DNA from: Acholeplasmataceae bacterium UBA2284
Lineage (GTDB): Bacteria > Bacillota_I > Bacilli_A > Acholeplasmatales > Acholeplasmataceae
Assembly (NCBI GenBank): GCA_002345705.1
Contig: DDWO01000012.1
Location: 167,257 to 209,255 of the forward strand
DNA: 41,999 bases
Direction of reading: 5' to 3'
The position numbers and the translations under genes were made by a program. The notes beneath the pieces were generated by a model that was given only the letters and a program-made list of their open reading frames with translations, was not told the DNA's origin and did not search any database. Each line of letters begins with the position of its first letter. Positions within the stretch are counted from its first letter, which is position 1. Below, one piece after another: positions 1 to 7,281 of this stretch.

Positions 1-186
1 TTTGATGCATCTGAAATTGGTGGAGCATTACTCATGGGGTTTAACTCAGTCGTTATTAAGGCACAAGGTGCTTCAAAGGAAAATGGTTTCTTTAATGGTA
101 TTCGCCAGGCTAAAGAAATGGTTGAAGCCAATGTAATTGGTTTAGTAACAGAAACATTATCTAAAAAGGAAGCTGTGGAAGAATGA
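1..186 (+). CDS. plsX: Phosphate acyltransferase PlsX, 3' end only
   Basis: Frame 1 is open from the first base to a TGA at 184-186 and gives 61 residues. They match the PlsX C-terminus: a GGALLMGFNSVVIKAQGAS stretch followed by an IRQAKEMVEANV helix, which in the family closes the acyl-phosphate-forming fold. PlsX makes acyl-phosphate from acyl-ACP for PlsY in phospholipid synthesis and is a peripheral membrane enzyme. The stop overlaps the rnc start by 4 bases (ATGA), so the two are translationally coupled. The plsX-rnc neighbourhood is common in low-GC Gram-positives, usually with fab genes between; here they are directly adjacent. The start lies outside the window. Confidence 0.85.
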   Translation, partial: FDASEIGGALLMGFNSVVIKAQGASKENGFFNGIRQAKEMVEANVIGLVTETLSKKEAVEE

Positions 187-857
187 AAGCATTTTTAAAA
201 ATGCTGAATCTTCCATATAAAGATGAATCGCTTTATGAAACTGCGCTAACGCACTCTTCTTATGCATATGAAAATCAAATAGAGAGTAATGAAAAATTAG
301 AATTTCTAGGAGATTCAGTCATTGGTGTATTAATGAGTGATTATCTTTATAAGGAAGATTTAGAAGATGAAGGTCAAATGACCAAAAAAAGAGCACAAGC
401 AGTATGCAAAGAGGCTCATTATAAGTACGCAACTAAAATTAAATTAAAAAATTATATCAAATTAGGAAAGGGTGAACTTGCAAAAGGCGCGAATGACGCG
501 ATGATTGCAGATGCCTTTGAGGCTCTTTTTGGTGCAGTATATCTTGATCTTGGATATCAAGCAACAAAAGAACTGTTTAATCGTATTATCGTACCTAATT
601 TAAATCTTGTTTGGGATATCAAAGACTACAAATCAGCACTTCAAGAATATATTCAAAGCGGTGATAAAAGAAGCATAACCTATCAAATCACTAAAGAGAC
701 AGGTCCTTCTCATGATAAGGAATTTGAAGCTGCAGTTAGACTCGATAAGGAAATCATTTTAGGTGTTGGAAAAGGTAAAACGAAAAAAGAAGCAGAACAA
801 AATGCAGCACATGATGCATTGAAGAAAGGTAATTATGATCTTAAAACGCTTATTTGA
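183..857 (+). CDS. rnc: Ribonuclease III
   Basis: Endoribonuclease that cleaves double-stranded RNA in rRNA precursors and some mRNAs; cytosolic homodimer, Mg-dependent. The 224 residues match the usual bacterial length. The RNase III signature NEKLEFLGD is at residues 36-44, with the expected acidic metal ligands E40 and D44, and D110/E113 in the second acidic motif (IADAFEALFGAVYLD). Residues ~145-220 form a double-stranded-RNA-binding domain ending in the typical KKEAEQNAAHDALK helix. The ATG overlaps the plsX stop by 4 bases. The 3' end overlaps the dnaD start by 23 bases, so the whole block reads as one operon. Confidence 0.95.
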   Translation: MKAFLKMLNLPYKDESLYETALTHSSYAYENQIESNEKLEFLGDSVIGVLMSDYLYKEDLEDEGQMTKKRAQAVCKEAHYKYATKIKLKNYIKLGKGELAKGANDAMIADAFEALFGAVYLDLGYQATKELFNRIIVPNLNLVWDIKDYKSALQEYIQSGDKRSITYQITKETGPSHDKEFEAAVRLDKEIILGVGKGKTKKEAEQNAAHDALKKGNYDLKTLI

Positions 858-1449
858 AGATTATGATCTCGCAATTGAACGCATTTTGGTGAAGGAGTCG
901 AAAAGACTTAAATTAACCATGAAGGAAATGAGTGTATTGCTCGCTCTTTTTTCGATATATAAAAAAAGAAGAACATTTACCATGGCATCTTTATCTCGAA
1001 GAGTTGAACTTTCCAATGAAGAGATTGGGGCAGCTATTGAATCCCTAATCGATAAAAATATGCTAATCATCAGTCTTGAAAATAAGGATGGAAAAGAAAG
1101 AGAAGTATTTTCTTTAGATGAAGTATTTTTAAAGATTGAAACCTTATATAGACAAGATGAAATTGAAAGAATAAAAAATGAAGAATTAACCTATATTTCA
1201 CAAACCATCCATCTATTCGAGCAAGGTCTAGGAAGATCACTATTACCCTATGAGCTTGAAAACATTAGAAGATGGTATGAAGATAAAACATACACGCATG
1301 AAGCAATCATTAAAGCTATTGAATCAGCTAAAGACAAAGTGAGCATTAAATATGTAGAGCGGATTCTCAATCAAATCATTCCAGATCAAATAGAAATTGA
1401 TTCAGATGTTGAAAAAGCACTGGATGAGGTATTCAAAAATATTCGATGA
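835..1449 (+). CDS. dnaD: DnaD-family replication initiation protein
   Basis: Primosomal protein of low-GC Gram-positives that remodels the DnaA-oriC complex and helps load the helicase. Two parts are seen: an N-terminal winged-helix-like region (residues ~20-95, with MASLSRRVELSNEEIGAAIE resembling a recognition helix pair) and a C-terminal DnaB/DnaD helical domain (~105-190) with the ending IKYVERILNQI, which fits the conserved YxxxIL motif. The 204 residues are slightly shorter than Bacillus DnaD. The ATG at 835 lies inside rnc and is preceded by AAGAAAGG as ribosome site. The 3' end overlaps nth by 4 bases. The dnaD-nth pairing is the same as in Bacillus, which supports the call. Family assignment is by motif and context. 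Confidence 0.8.
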   Translation: MILKRLFEDYDLAIERILVKESKRLKLTMKEMSVLLALFSIYKKRRTFTMASLSRRVELSNEEIGAAIESLIDKNMLIISLENKDGKEREVFSLDEVFLKIETLYRQDEIERIKNEELTYISQTIHLFEQGLGRSLLPYELENIRRWYEDKTYTHEAIIKAIESAKDKVSIKYVERILNQIIPDQIEIDSDVEKALDEVFKNIR

Positions 1450-2075
1450 AAAAAGAAGAACATATTTTAGAAGTTCTTGAACAGATGTTTCCCGATGCTC
1501 ACGTCGAATTAAACCATCAAAACACTTTTGAATTATTAATTGCAGTTGTTTTAAGTGCACAAACGACAGATGTTGGAGTGAATAAAATTACACCAGCTTT
1601 ATTTAAAGCATATCCTACGCCATATGAAATGATGCACGCAAATATAACAGACATCGAGGATAAAATTAAGACTATTGGTTTATATCGAAATAAAGCCAAA
1701 AATATTATTTTACTATCGAAGCAGCTCGTTGAAAAGCATCAGGGAGTAGTCCCTGGTGAAAGAGAAGACCTTGAGTTCTTACCGGGTGTAGGTAGAAAAA
1801 CAGCTAATGTTGTTTTAAGTAATGCATTTGGGATACCTGCACTTGCAGTCGATACCCATGTTGCTAGAGTATCCATACGATTAGGATTAGCTAAGAAGGA
1901 TGACTCAGTATTTGAAATTGAGAAAAAGCTAATGCAAAAGCTTCCTAGAGAAAAATGGCAGAAGGCACATCATCAATTTATCTTCTTTGGTAGATACCAT
2001 TGTCTTGCAAAAAATCCAAAATGCAACAATTGTCCACTGTTTGACATATGCAAATACGAAAATAAAAGTCAATAG
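1446..2075 (+). CDS. nth: Endonuclease III (DNA glycosylase/AP lyase)
   Basis: Base-excision repair enzyme that removes oxidised pyrimidines and nicks at abasic sites. The 209 residues have the standard order: six-helix barrel, then the helix-hairpin-helix LPGVGRKTANVVL (112-124) carrying catalytic K118, then VDTHVAR with catalytic D136. The C-terminal iron-sulphur loop is intact, with cysteines at 186, 193, 196 and 202 in the C-x6-C-x2-C-x5-C spacing, so a [4Fe-4S] cluster is expected. The start ATG overlaps the dnaD stop (ATGA). It is the last gene of the plsX-rnc-dnaD-nth operon and is followed at once by a terminator. Confidence 0.95.
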   Translation: MKKEEHILEVLEQMFPDAHVELNHQNTFELLIAVVLSAQTTDVGVNKITPALFKAYPTPYEMMHANITDIEDKIKTIGLYRNKAKNIILLSKQLVEKHQGVVPGEREDLEFLPGVGRKTANVVLSNAFGIPALAVDTHVARVSIRLGLAKKDDSVFEIEKKLMQKLPREKWQKAHHQFIFFGRYHCLAKNPKCNNCPLFDICKYENKSQ

Positions 2076-2078
2076 ATT

Positions 2079-2109
2079 GAGCAACCATTCAACTGGTTGC
2101 TCTTTTTTT
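2079..2109 (+). terminator. Intrinsic terminator after nth
   Basis: Perfect 9-bp stem GAGCAACCA (2079-2087) / TGGTTGCTC (2094-2102), 6-base loop, then seven T (2103-2109). It starts 4 bases after the nth stop and closes the plsX-rnc-dnaD-nth operon. Confidence 0.9.
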
Positions 2110-2179
2110 CAAAAAAGTGAATTGTTTAAAGACCGAATTCATATACAGTAGTGGTAACACTTAAAGGGAGAAACTGAAT

Positions 2180-3439
2180 ATGATTAACATGATTTACTTT
2201 AGCAAGCAGATTAAAAGGAGGCGACTTGAAAAGCCATATGAGACAAAGCCGATCGGTTCTGCCATCAAGGTAAAAAGAAAAGAACTTGGAATGACGTTAG
2301 AGGAAAGTGCGGAGGGGATATGTAGCATATCATATTTATCGAAATTAGAAAACAATCTCATTGAACCAAATGAAGTATTTGTTAGAAAACTAAAGCAAAG
2401 ACTTAATTTAAAGGATGAGTTGGAAATCGATAGCAGTATATATAAAAATGATTTAAATGAATTATTAGAATGCTTTTTGACAGATCAAATGATGGATATC
2501 AGTTGGTTAACGAAATATAAAAATCATAACGACCAGCAATCCTTACTCATTATGATTTGTTATTACTGCATATCCAATCAAAAGCATGAGGTACTCAAGG
2601 CATATGAGCAAATCAAAATATTCATACCAAACCTAAACGATTTTGAAACAGCAATGCTAGCTCTTGCGCTTAGTCAAACACTGTATCAAATGGAGCATTA
2701 TCAAAATGCCTACCATATCTTAAAAATTGGTGTTTCACATGCTATCAAATCTGAAGCATTGAAAATACTATTAATGAAATGGACATTGCTATGTGCATTT
2801 AAGATGAGAAGATTAAGTGATATGACTAGTCTTTATGATCAATTTTTAAAAATTTCGACTGAAAAACAATACTTCAAATTACTTCAGGATGTTAACCTAG
2901 AATATTATAAGCTTAACTCAATATATGAGGAACCAGAAAAAGTTAGAACGATGATGAATGAGATACGTGCTTTAACAAAGGAAGAAAAGGATTTAATCTA
3001 TGCCAAATCCTTATTTGCCAAAAGGCAATATGAAAAGCTCTATCCTTTATCTAAAGCATATCAAATGCTCAACCCTGAATGGCTTTCCATACACATGATT
3101 TGTCTGGACGCACTCAATAAAGACATAGAGCTTTTAAAATTAATTGATAGAAATGAACTATTCAATCATTTAAATGAGACAAACACTCTATTAATTAAAC
3201 ATATCAAAATCAAATACAAAAAAGATAAAAATGAGCTATTAAGATATTTAAGAAACGATTTATTGAGCAACCGCTTAATGACAGATAATTACGATACAGT
3301 TGAATATTTAATGAGTGATGCATCACAACTTTTTTCCTATCACCAATTTTATAAAGAAGCTAACCAAATCTCACAAGAAATGGGAATTACCTTGAAATCG
3401 CTTAAAATGGCCATGCAGAACTATGATAATGAAGATTAA
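2180..3439 (+). CDS. XRE-type HTH regulator with helical (TPR-like) C-terminal domain
   Basis: The 419 residues begin with an HTH_XRE domain at about 26-76 (AIKVKRKELGMTLEESAEG, then SISYLSKLENNLIEPN, the typical XRE recognition helix and turn). The remaining ~340 residues are all helical, rich in Leu, Tyr and Lys, with TPR-like helix pairs. This layout resembles peptide-responsive RNPP/Rgg-PlcR regulators, but no family-specific motif proves a peptide ligand. The start at 2180 has GGGAG at 2166-2170 with 9-base spacing; a second ATG lies at 2189. It is monocistronic, between two terminators. The next gene is an ABC exporter, a possible but unproven target. The exact DNA target is unknown. 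Confidence 0.75.
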   Translation: MINMIYFSKQIKRRRLEKPYETKPIGSAIKVKRKELGMTLEESAEGICSISYLSKLENNLIEPNEVFVRKLKQRLNLKDELEIDSSIYKNDLNELLECFLTDQMMDISWLTKYKNHNDQQSLLIMICYYCISNQKHEVLKAYEQIKIFIPNLNDFETAMLALALSQTLYQMEHYQNAYHILKIGVSHAIKSEALKILLMKWTLLCAFKMRRLSDMTSLYDQFLKISTEKQYFKLLQDVNLEYYKLNSIYEEPEKVRTMMNEIRALTKEEKDLIYAKSLFAKRQYEKLYPLSKAYQMLNPEWLSIHMICLDALNKDIELLKLIDRNELFNHLNETNTLLIKHIKIKYKKDKNELLRYLRNDLLSNRLMTDNYDTVEYLMSDASQLFSYHQFYKEANQISQEMGITLKSLKMAMQNYDNED

Positions 3440-3461
3440 GTCAATTCTTAATCTTTTTTTT
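3434..3461 (+). terminator. Intrinsic terminator overlapping the stop of the XRE regulator
   Basis: Stem GATTAAG (3434-3440) / CTTAATC (3447-3453), 6-base loop, then eight T. The left arm includes the TAA stop codon. Confidence 0.75.
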
Positions 3462-3500
3462 CATCTTACCCTTATTTTTTTGCATTATGTCCATCAAAAA

Positions 3501-3529
3501 TTGACTAAAAATAAAAATTCCTATATACT
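3501..3529 (+). promoter_or_regulatory. Sigma-A-type promoter of the ABC exporter operon
   Basis: TTGACT (3501-3506), 17-base spacer, TATACT (3524-3529). It lies 25 bases before the first ABC gene, whose ribosome site is AGGAGG at 3541-3546. Each hexamer has one mismatch to consensus with ideal spacing. Confidence 0.85.
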
Positions 3530-3553
3530 TATTAAGGCTAAGGAGGGAACAAC

Positions 3554-5401
3554 ATGCGAATCATAAAATTATTCAGCTTAGCAAAGGGCTTTTTAGTAGT
3601 ATTCATGGTAGCTGCATTCTTAACAGCCTTTCACCAATGGACTTACTCGAATGTTCCCCTATTTACACAGTATTTAATCAAGACACTTTTAGCAGTCCCT
3701 GGCATCGCTCCAGGTAGTGTCTCAGTAGGTGAAGTTAATTTACCTTCTTTCCTCATCGAATTTTTTAGAAGAGACGATGAAGTGCTTGGAATCGTTATTA
3801 GAATTGCGATTTCACTCATGGTACTGCAACTCTTCAGATTCAGTCTAAGATTCTTTGAAATGTGGCTTAAGGGCTCCATTCAAGAACGCATGGCTGAAAG
3901 CATGAGAATACGTCTATATGGACATATTCAGGACTTGAACTATGAGTTTCATAACAACTCTGATAGTGGAGATTTAATTCAAAGAGTTACAACTGATGTT
4001 GAGTCAACAACAAGCTTTTTAACTACCCGTATGCTCGACGTTGTACATTTGACAGCAACTTTATTTTTCGGTGCTTATCAATTGATTTTGATCAATCCAA
4101 CCATGGTCTGGATTACACTTTCAATCGTACCTATTGTTGCAACAGCATCCATTATCTATTTCGTGAAAATTGAAAAGATTTTTGAAGACATTGAAAAAAC
4201 AGAATCAAAGATGATGACAGTGGTACAAGAAAACTTATCTGGTGCCCGTGTTGTTAGAGCGTTTGCAAACGAAGTTTACGAAATCGAAAAGATGGAAGTA
4301 AAGAATAAAGAGTATGCAGACTCACTCAAAAAAGCGAATAAGATTGTTGCTATTTATTGGGGCGTAATGGATTTCATTAGCATTAGCCAATATTTAATAA
4401 TAATCGCGATTGGTGTAACTTATGTTCAAAATGGAGGTATGGATGCTGCAGGTGTTGTTGCATCGCTAGCCTTAGTAGGAATGCTGATTTGGCCAGTACG
4501 TGGTTTAGGTAGAATCATTAACGATTTCGGTAAGGCACTTGTTGCCTCAGATCGTATCAATGAAATATTAGATAAGCCAAGCGAATATCTAAACGACGGT
4601 ACAAAAACGCAAGATGTAAAAGGTGCAATTGAATTCAAGGATGTATCATTTAAATTCAATGACACCAATGAGCACTTACTTAAAAAAGTTAGTTTTAAGA
4701 TTGAAGCTGGTCAAACAGTTGCAATCATTGGTCGTACAGGCAGTGGGAAATCTACAATTATCAACTTGCTTTTAAGAATGTACGAATATATAGATGGTGA
4801 AATCACTATCGACGGGATATCTTTGAAAGATATTAGCAAAAAGCATATTCGAAATTCAATCGGTGTCGTTTTACAGGATCCTTTCCTATATTCGAAAACC
4901 GTTTTTGAGAATATCGCTATTGCCCATAAAAACACGGATAAGGATCGTGTTTATCGTGCTGCTCAAACAGCGGCACTAGAAAAAGACATTAAAACCTTTA
5001 AGCAAGGTTATGAAACTGTCGTGGGAGAAAAAGGAACTACCCTATCTGGTGGACAGAAACAAAGAGTCGCGATTGCGCGTGTTTTAGTTGCTGACAAGCC
5101 AATCCTTATTTTTGATGATGCGTTAAGTGCGGTCGACACAAAAACTGACATGATGATTAGAGAAGCTCTACTCAATAAAGAATACAAGCACACGACCATT
5201 ATCATTACACATCGTATAACAACAGCTAAGGAAGCTGATCAAATCGTTGTCTTAGATCAAGGCAACATCGAAGCGATTGGTACACATGATGAATTAGCAA
5301 ACCAACCAGGTTTGTATAAAAAATTATGGGACATCCAAGGCAAGCTTGAAAAGGAATTTCAAGCGTTACTGAAGGCAGGTGAGACTGATGCATCAAGATG
5401 A
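3554..5401 (+). CDS. ABC exporter half-transporter, subunit with degenerate Walker B
   Basis: A 615-residue membrane-ATPase fusion. Residues ~1-320 hold about six transmembrane helices (first at ~8-27, then ~88-105, 155-200 and 265-310). Residues ~355-600 are the nucleotide-binding domain. Walker A GRTGSGKST is at 393-401, the signature LSGGQ at 497-501, Walker B ILIFDD at 517-522 and the H-loop H553. The residue after the Walker B Asp is D522, not the catalytic Glu. Heterodimeric exporters (LmrCD, BmrCD, TM287/288, YheIH types) carry this change in one subunit. The partner follows with overlapping reading frames. Substrate unknown; lipid, drug or peptide export are all possible. Confidence 0.9.
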   Translation: MRIIKLFSLAKGFLVVFMVAAFLTAFHQWTYSNVPLFTQYLIKTLLAVPGIAPGSVSVGEVNLPSFLIEFFRRDDEVLGIVIRIAISLMVLQLFRFSLRFFEMWLKGSIQERMAESMRIRLYGHIQDLNYEFHNNSDSGDLIQRVTTDVESTTSFLTTRMLDVVHLTATLFFGAYQLILINPTMVWITLSIVPIVATASIIYFVKIEKIFEDIEKTESKMMTVVQENLSGARVVRAFANEVYEIEKMEVKNKEYADSLKKANKIVAIYWGVMDFISISQYLIIIAIGVTYVQNGGMDAAGVVASLALVGMLIWPVRGLGRIINDFGKALVASDRINEILDKPSEYLNDGTKTQDVKGAIEFKDVSFKFNDTNEHLLKKVSFKIEAGQTVAIIGRTGSGKSTIINLLLRMYEYIDGEITIDGISLKDISKKHIRNSIGVVLQDPFLYSKTVFENIAIAHKNTDKDRVYRAAQTAALEKDIKTFKQGYETVVGEKGTTLSGGQKQRVAIARVLVADKPILIFDDALSAVDTKTDMMIREALLNKEYKHTTIIITHRITTAKEADQIVVLDQGNIEAIGTHDELANQPGLYKKLWDIQGKLEKEFQALLKAGETDASR

Positions 5402-7214
5402 TCAAGACATTCAGTATAAGATTCAATTATCGACTTGGAAGAAAATCATTAGTATTATATTTAAATCAAAGAAACATTTAATTTTATTGATGGTATATTC
5501 AAGTATTTTAGCAATCTTAGATGGAGCAATACCACTTTTGAATCGCTATGCGATTGATGAGTTTTTTGTTGCTGGAAACTATGAGAACTGGCCATATTTT
5601 GTTGCTGCTAATATAGCGCTTGCAGCAGGTTTTGGTCTTGCAGTTTGGGGATTTATTTATCAAGCAGGTATTATTGAAGCTGAAACAAGCTTTGAACTTA
5701 GACGTCAAGCCTTCAAGAATTTGCAAAGACTTTCTTATTCTTATTTTGATCAAACTCCTCAGGGTTGGGTCATGGCGAGAATGACAAGTGATGCAAGAAG
5801 ATTATCATTAATCATTTCTTGGGGCTTAGTTGATTTTGTTTGGGCTGGTTTATCCATGATTATTATTATGGTGGTTTTATACCTAACATTCTTTAAATTA
5901 GCATTGATTGTGACAATTATTGTTCCAATTATGCTAGCTATTGCATACGTATTTAGAAAACTGATTTTAAAGCAGCATAGATTAGCTAAAAAGCATAACA
6001 GTCAGTTAACCGCACAATATAGTGAAGGCTTTCTAGGTGCTAAAACAACAAAGAGCTTATCCATTGAAGAATCTAATTTTGATGAGTTTTCATTAACGGC
6101 GAACAAGCTCAAAAGAGCTAGTGTTAAAGCAGTTGTATCATCAGCTATATTTTCATCGATTATCTTAGTTCTTGCATATGTTGCAGTAGCAACTACAATG
6201 GTTCAGGGATCTATCTTCGTATTAGAGGTTATCATTACCCTAGGAACTCTACAAATGTTTTTAAGCTATACAGTTAATTTCTTCGAGCCAGTTATGGCGA
6301 TTTCTAGAATTTTATCCGATTTCCAAAACGCACAAGCTTCTGCAGAGCGTATTGTAGGTTTGATTGAAACGAAATCCGATTTAGTAGATACTAAAGAGGT
6401 TGAAGAGATATATGGTGGTTTATTTAACGATAAGAGAGAAAATTGGGAAAGTCTAGTTGGAGATGTTGAGTTTAGAGATGTAACATTCTTTTATAAAGAT
6501 AACGAAATTATTTTAAACAAATTCAATTTAAAGGTTAAAGCAGGCCAAAGTGTAGCACTTGTAGGTCATACAGGAAGTGGAAAAACAACCTTGATTAACC
6601 TACTTGCTAGATTCTACGAACCAAAAGAAGGATCCATCTTAATCGATGGAAAGGATTACAGAGAAAGAAGTATACATTGGCTTCATTCCAAATTGGGCTA
6701 TGTGCTTCAAAGTCCGCATTTATTTTCAACAACCGTAATGGAAAATATTCGTTATGGTAGATTAGATGCAACTGATGATGAGGTTATATATGCAGCAAAG
6801 ATGGTTGGAGTGGATAGCTTTGTAGCAAACCTTGACTTAGGATATCAGACATTTGTTGGAGAAGGTGGAAACCTTTTATCCGTTGGACAAAAACAATTGA
6901 TTTCATTTGCTAGAGCAGTGCTTGCTAACCCTAGAATTCTTATTCTAGATGAAGCAACATCATCTATCGATTCTGAATCTGAAGAAGTCATTCAAAGAGC
7001 TACAAATCAATTACTATCTGATCGTACAAGCTTTATTGTTGCTCACAGATTATCAACTATTGTAAATGCAAGCTTAATCGTTATGCTAGACATGGGAGAA
7101 ATTCTTGAAATGGGTAGCCATGAAGAGCTTCTAGCTAAGAGAGGCGCATACTTTGAACTTTATAGAAATCAATTCTTTAAAGAAAAGAGCGTTGAACTAG
7201 AAGCGGGAATTTAA
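5388..7214 (+). CDS. ABC exporter half-transporter, partner subunit with canonical Walker B
   Basis: An integral membrane-ATPase fusion pairing with the upstream subunit. The ATG at 5388 is preferred because AGGTGAG (5377-5383) sits directly before it; an in-frame GTG at 5379 is the alternative. It overlaps the first gene by 14 bases. Residues ~15-330 are transmembrane, ~365-590 the ATPase. Walker A GHTGSGKTT is at 393-401, Walker B ILILDE ends in the intact catalytic E522, and the H-loop is in IVAHRLST. The signature is LSVGQ (497-501) instead of LSGGQ. In such heterodimers this signature completes the site formed with the partner's Walker motifs, so both deviations fall on the same composite site. 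The other site should hydrolyse ATP. Confidence 0.9.
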   Translation: MHQDDQDIQYKIQLSTWKKIISIIFKSKKHLILLMVYSSILAILDGAIPLLNRYAIDEFFVAGNYENWPYFVAANIALAAGFGLAVWGFIYQAGIIEAETSFELRRQAFKNLQRLSYSYFDQTPQGWVMARMTSDARRLSLIISWGLVDFVWAGLSMIIIMVVLYLTFFKLALIVTIIVPIMLAIAYVFRKLILKQHRLAKKHNSQLTAQYSEGFLGAKTTKSLSIEESNFDEFSLTANKLKRASVKAVVSSAIFSSIILVLAYVAVATTMVQGSIFVLEVIITLGTLQMFLSYTVNFFEPVMAISRILSDFQNAQASAERIVGLIETKSDLVDTKEVEEIYGGLFNDKRENWESLVGDVEFRDVTFFYKDNEIILNKFNLKVKAGQSVALVGHTGSGKTTLINLLARFYEPKEGSILIDGKDYRERSIHWLHSKLGYVLQSPHLFSTTVMENIRYGRLDATDDEVIYAAKMVGVDSFVANLDLGYQTFVGEGGNLLSVGQKQLISFARAVLANPRILILDEATSSIDSESEEVIQRATNQLLSDRTSFIVAHRLSTIVNASLIVMLDMGEILEMGSHEELLAKRGAYFELYRNQFFKEKSVELEAGI

Positions 7215-7232
7215 TAATTAAATAAAGTAAAA

Positions 7233-7281
7233 GGGCATGTTACCTTCTATCATAGGATAGAGGTGAAAACATGTCCTTTTT
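7233..7281 (+). terminator. Long hairpin with U-run: terminator of the ABC operon that also covers the next gene's SD and start codon
   Basis: Outer stem 7233-7241 pairs with 7268-7276 (9 bp, one G-U). Inner stems ACCT (7242-7245)/AGGT (7261-7264) and CTATC (7247-7251)/GATAG (7256-7260) close an ATAG loop. TTTTT follows at 7277-7281. The ribosome site GAGGTG of the following gene lies in the right arm, and its ATG (7271-7273) is inside the outer stem. The structure can therefore stop transcription from the exporter and block translation of the downstream gene. Confidence 0.75.

Noticed and set aside
2122..2147. Promoter TTGTTT/TATACA before the XRE regulator
   Set aside because: The spacer is only 14 bases, too short for sigma-A; no better pair was found there.
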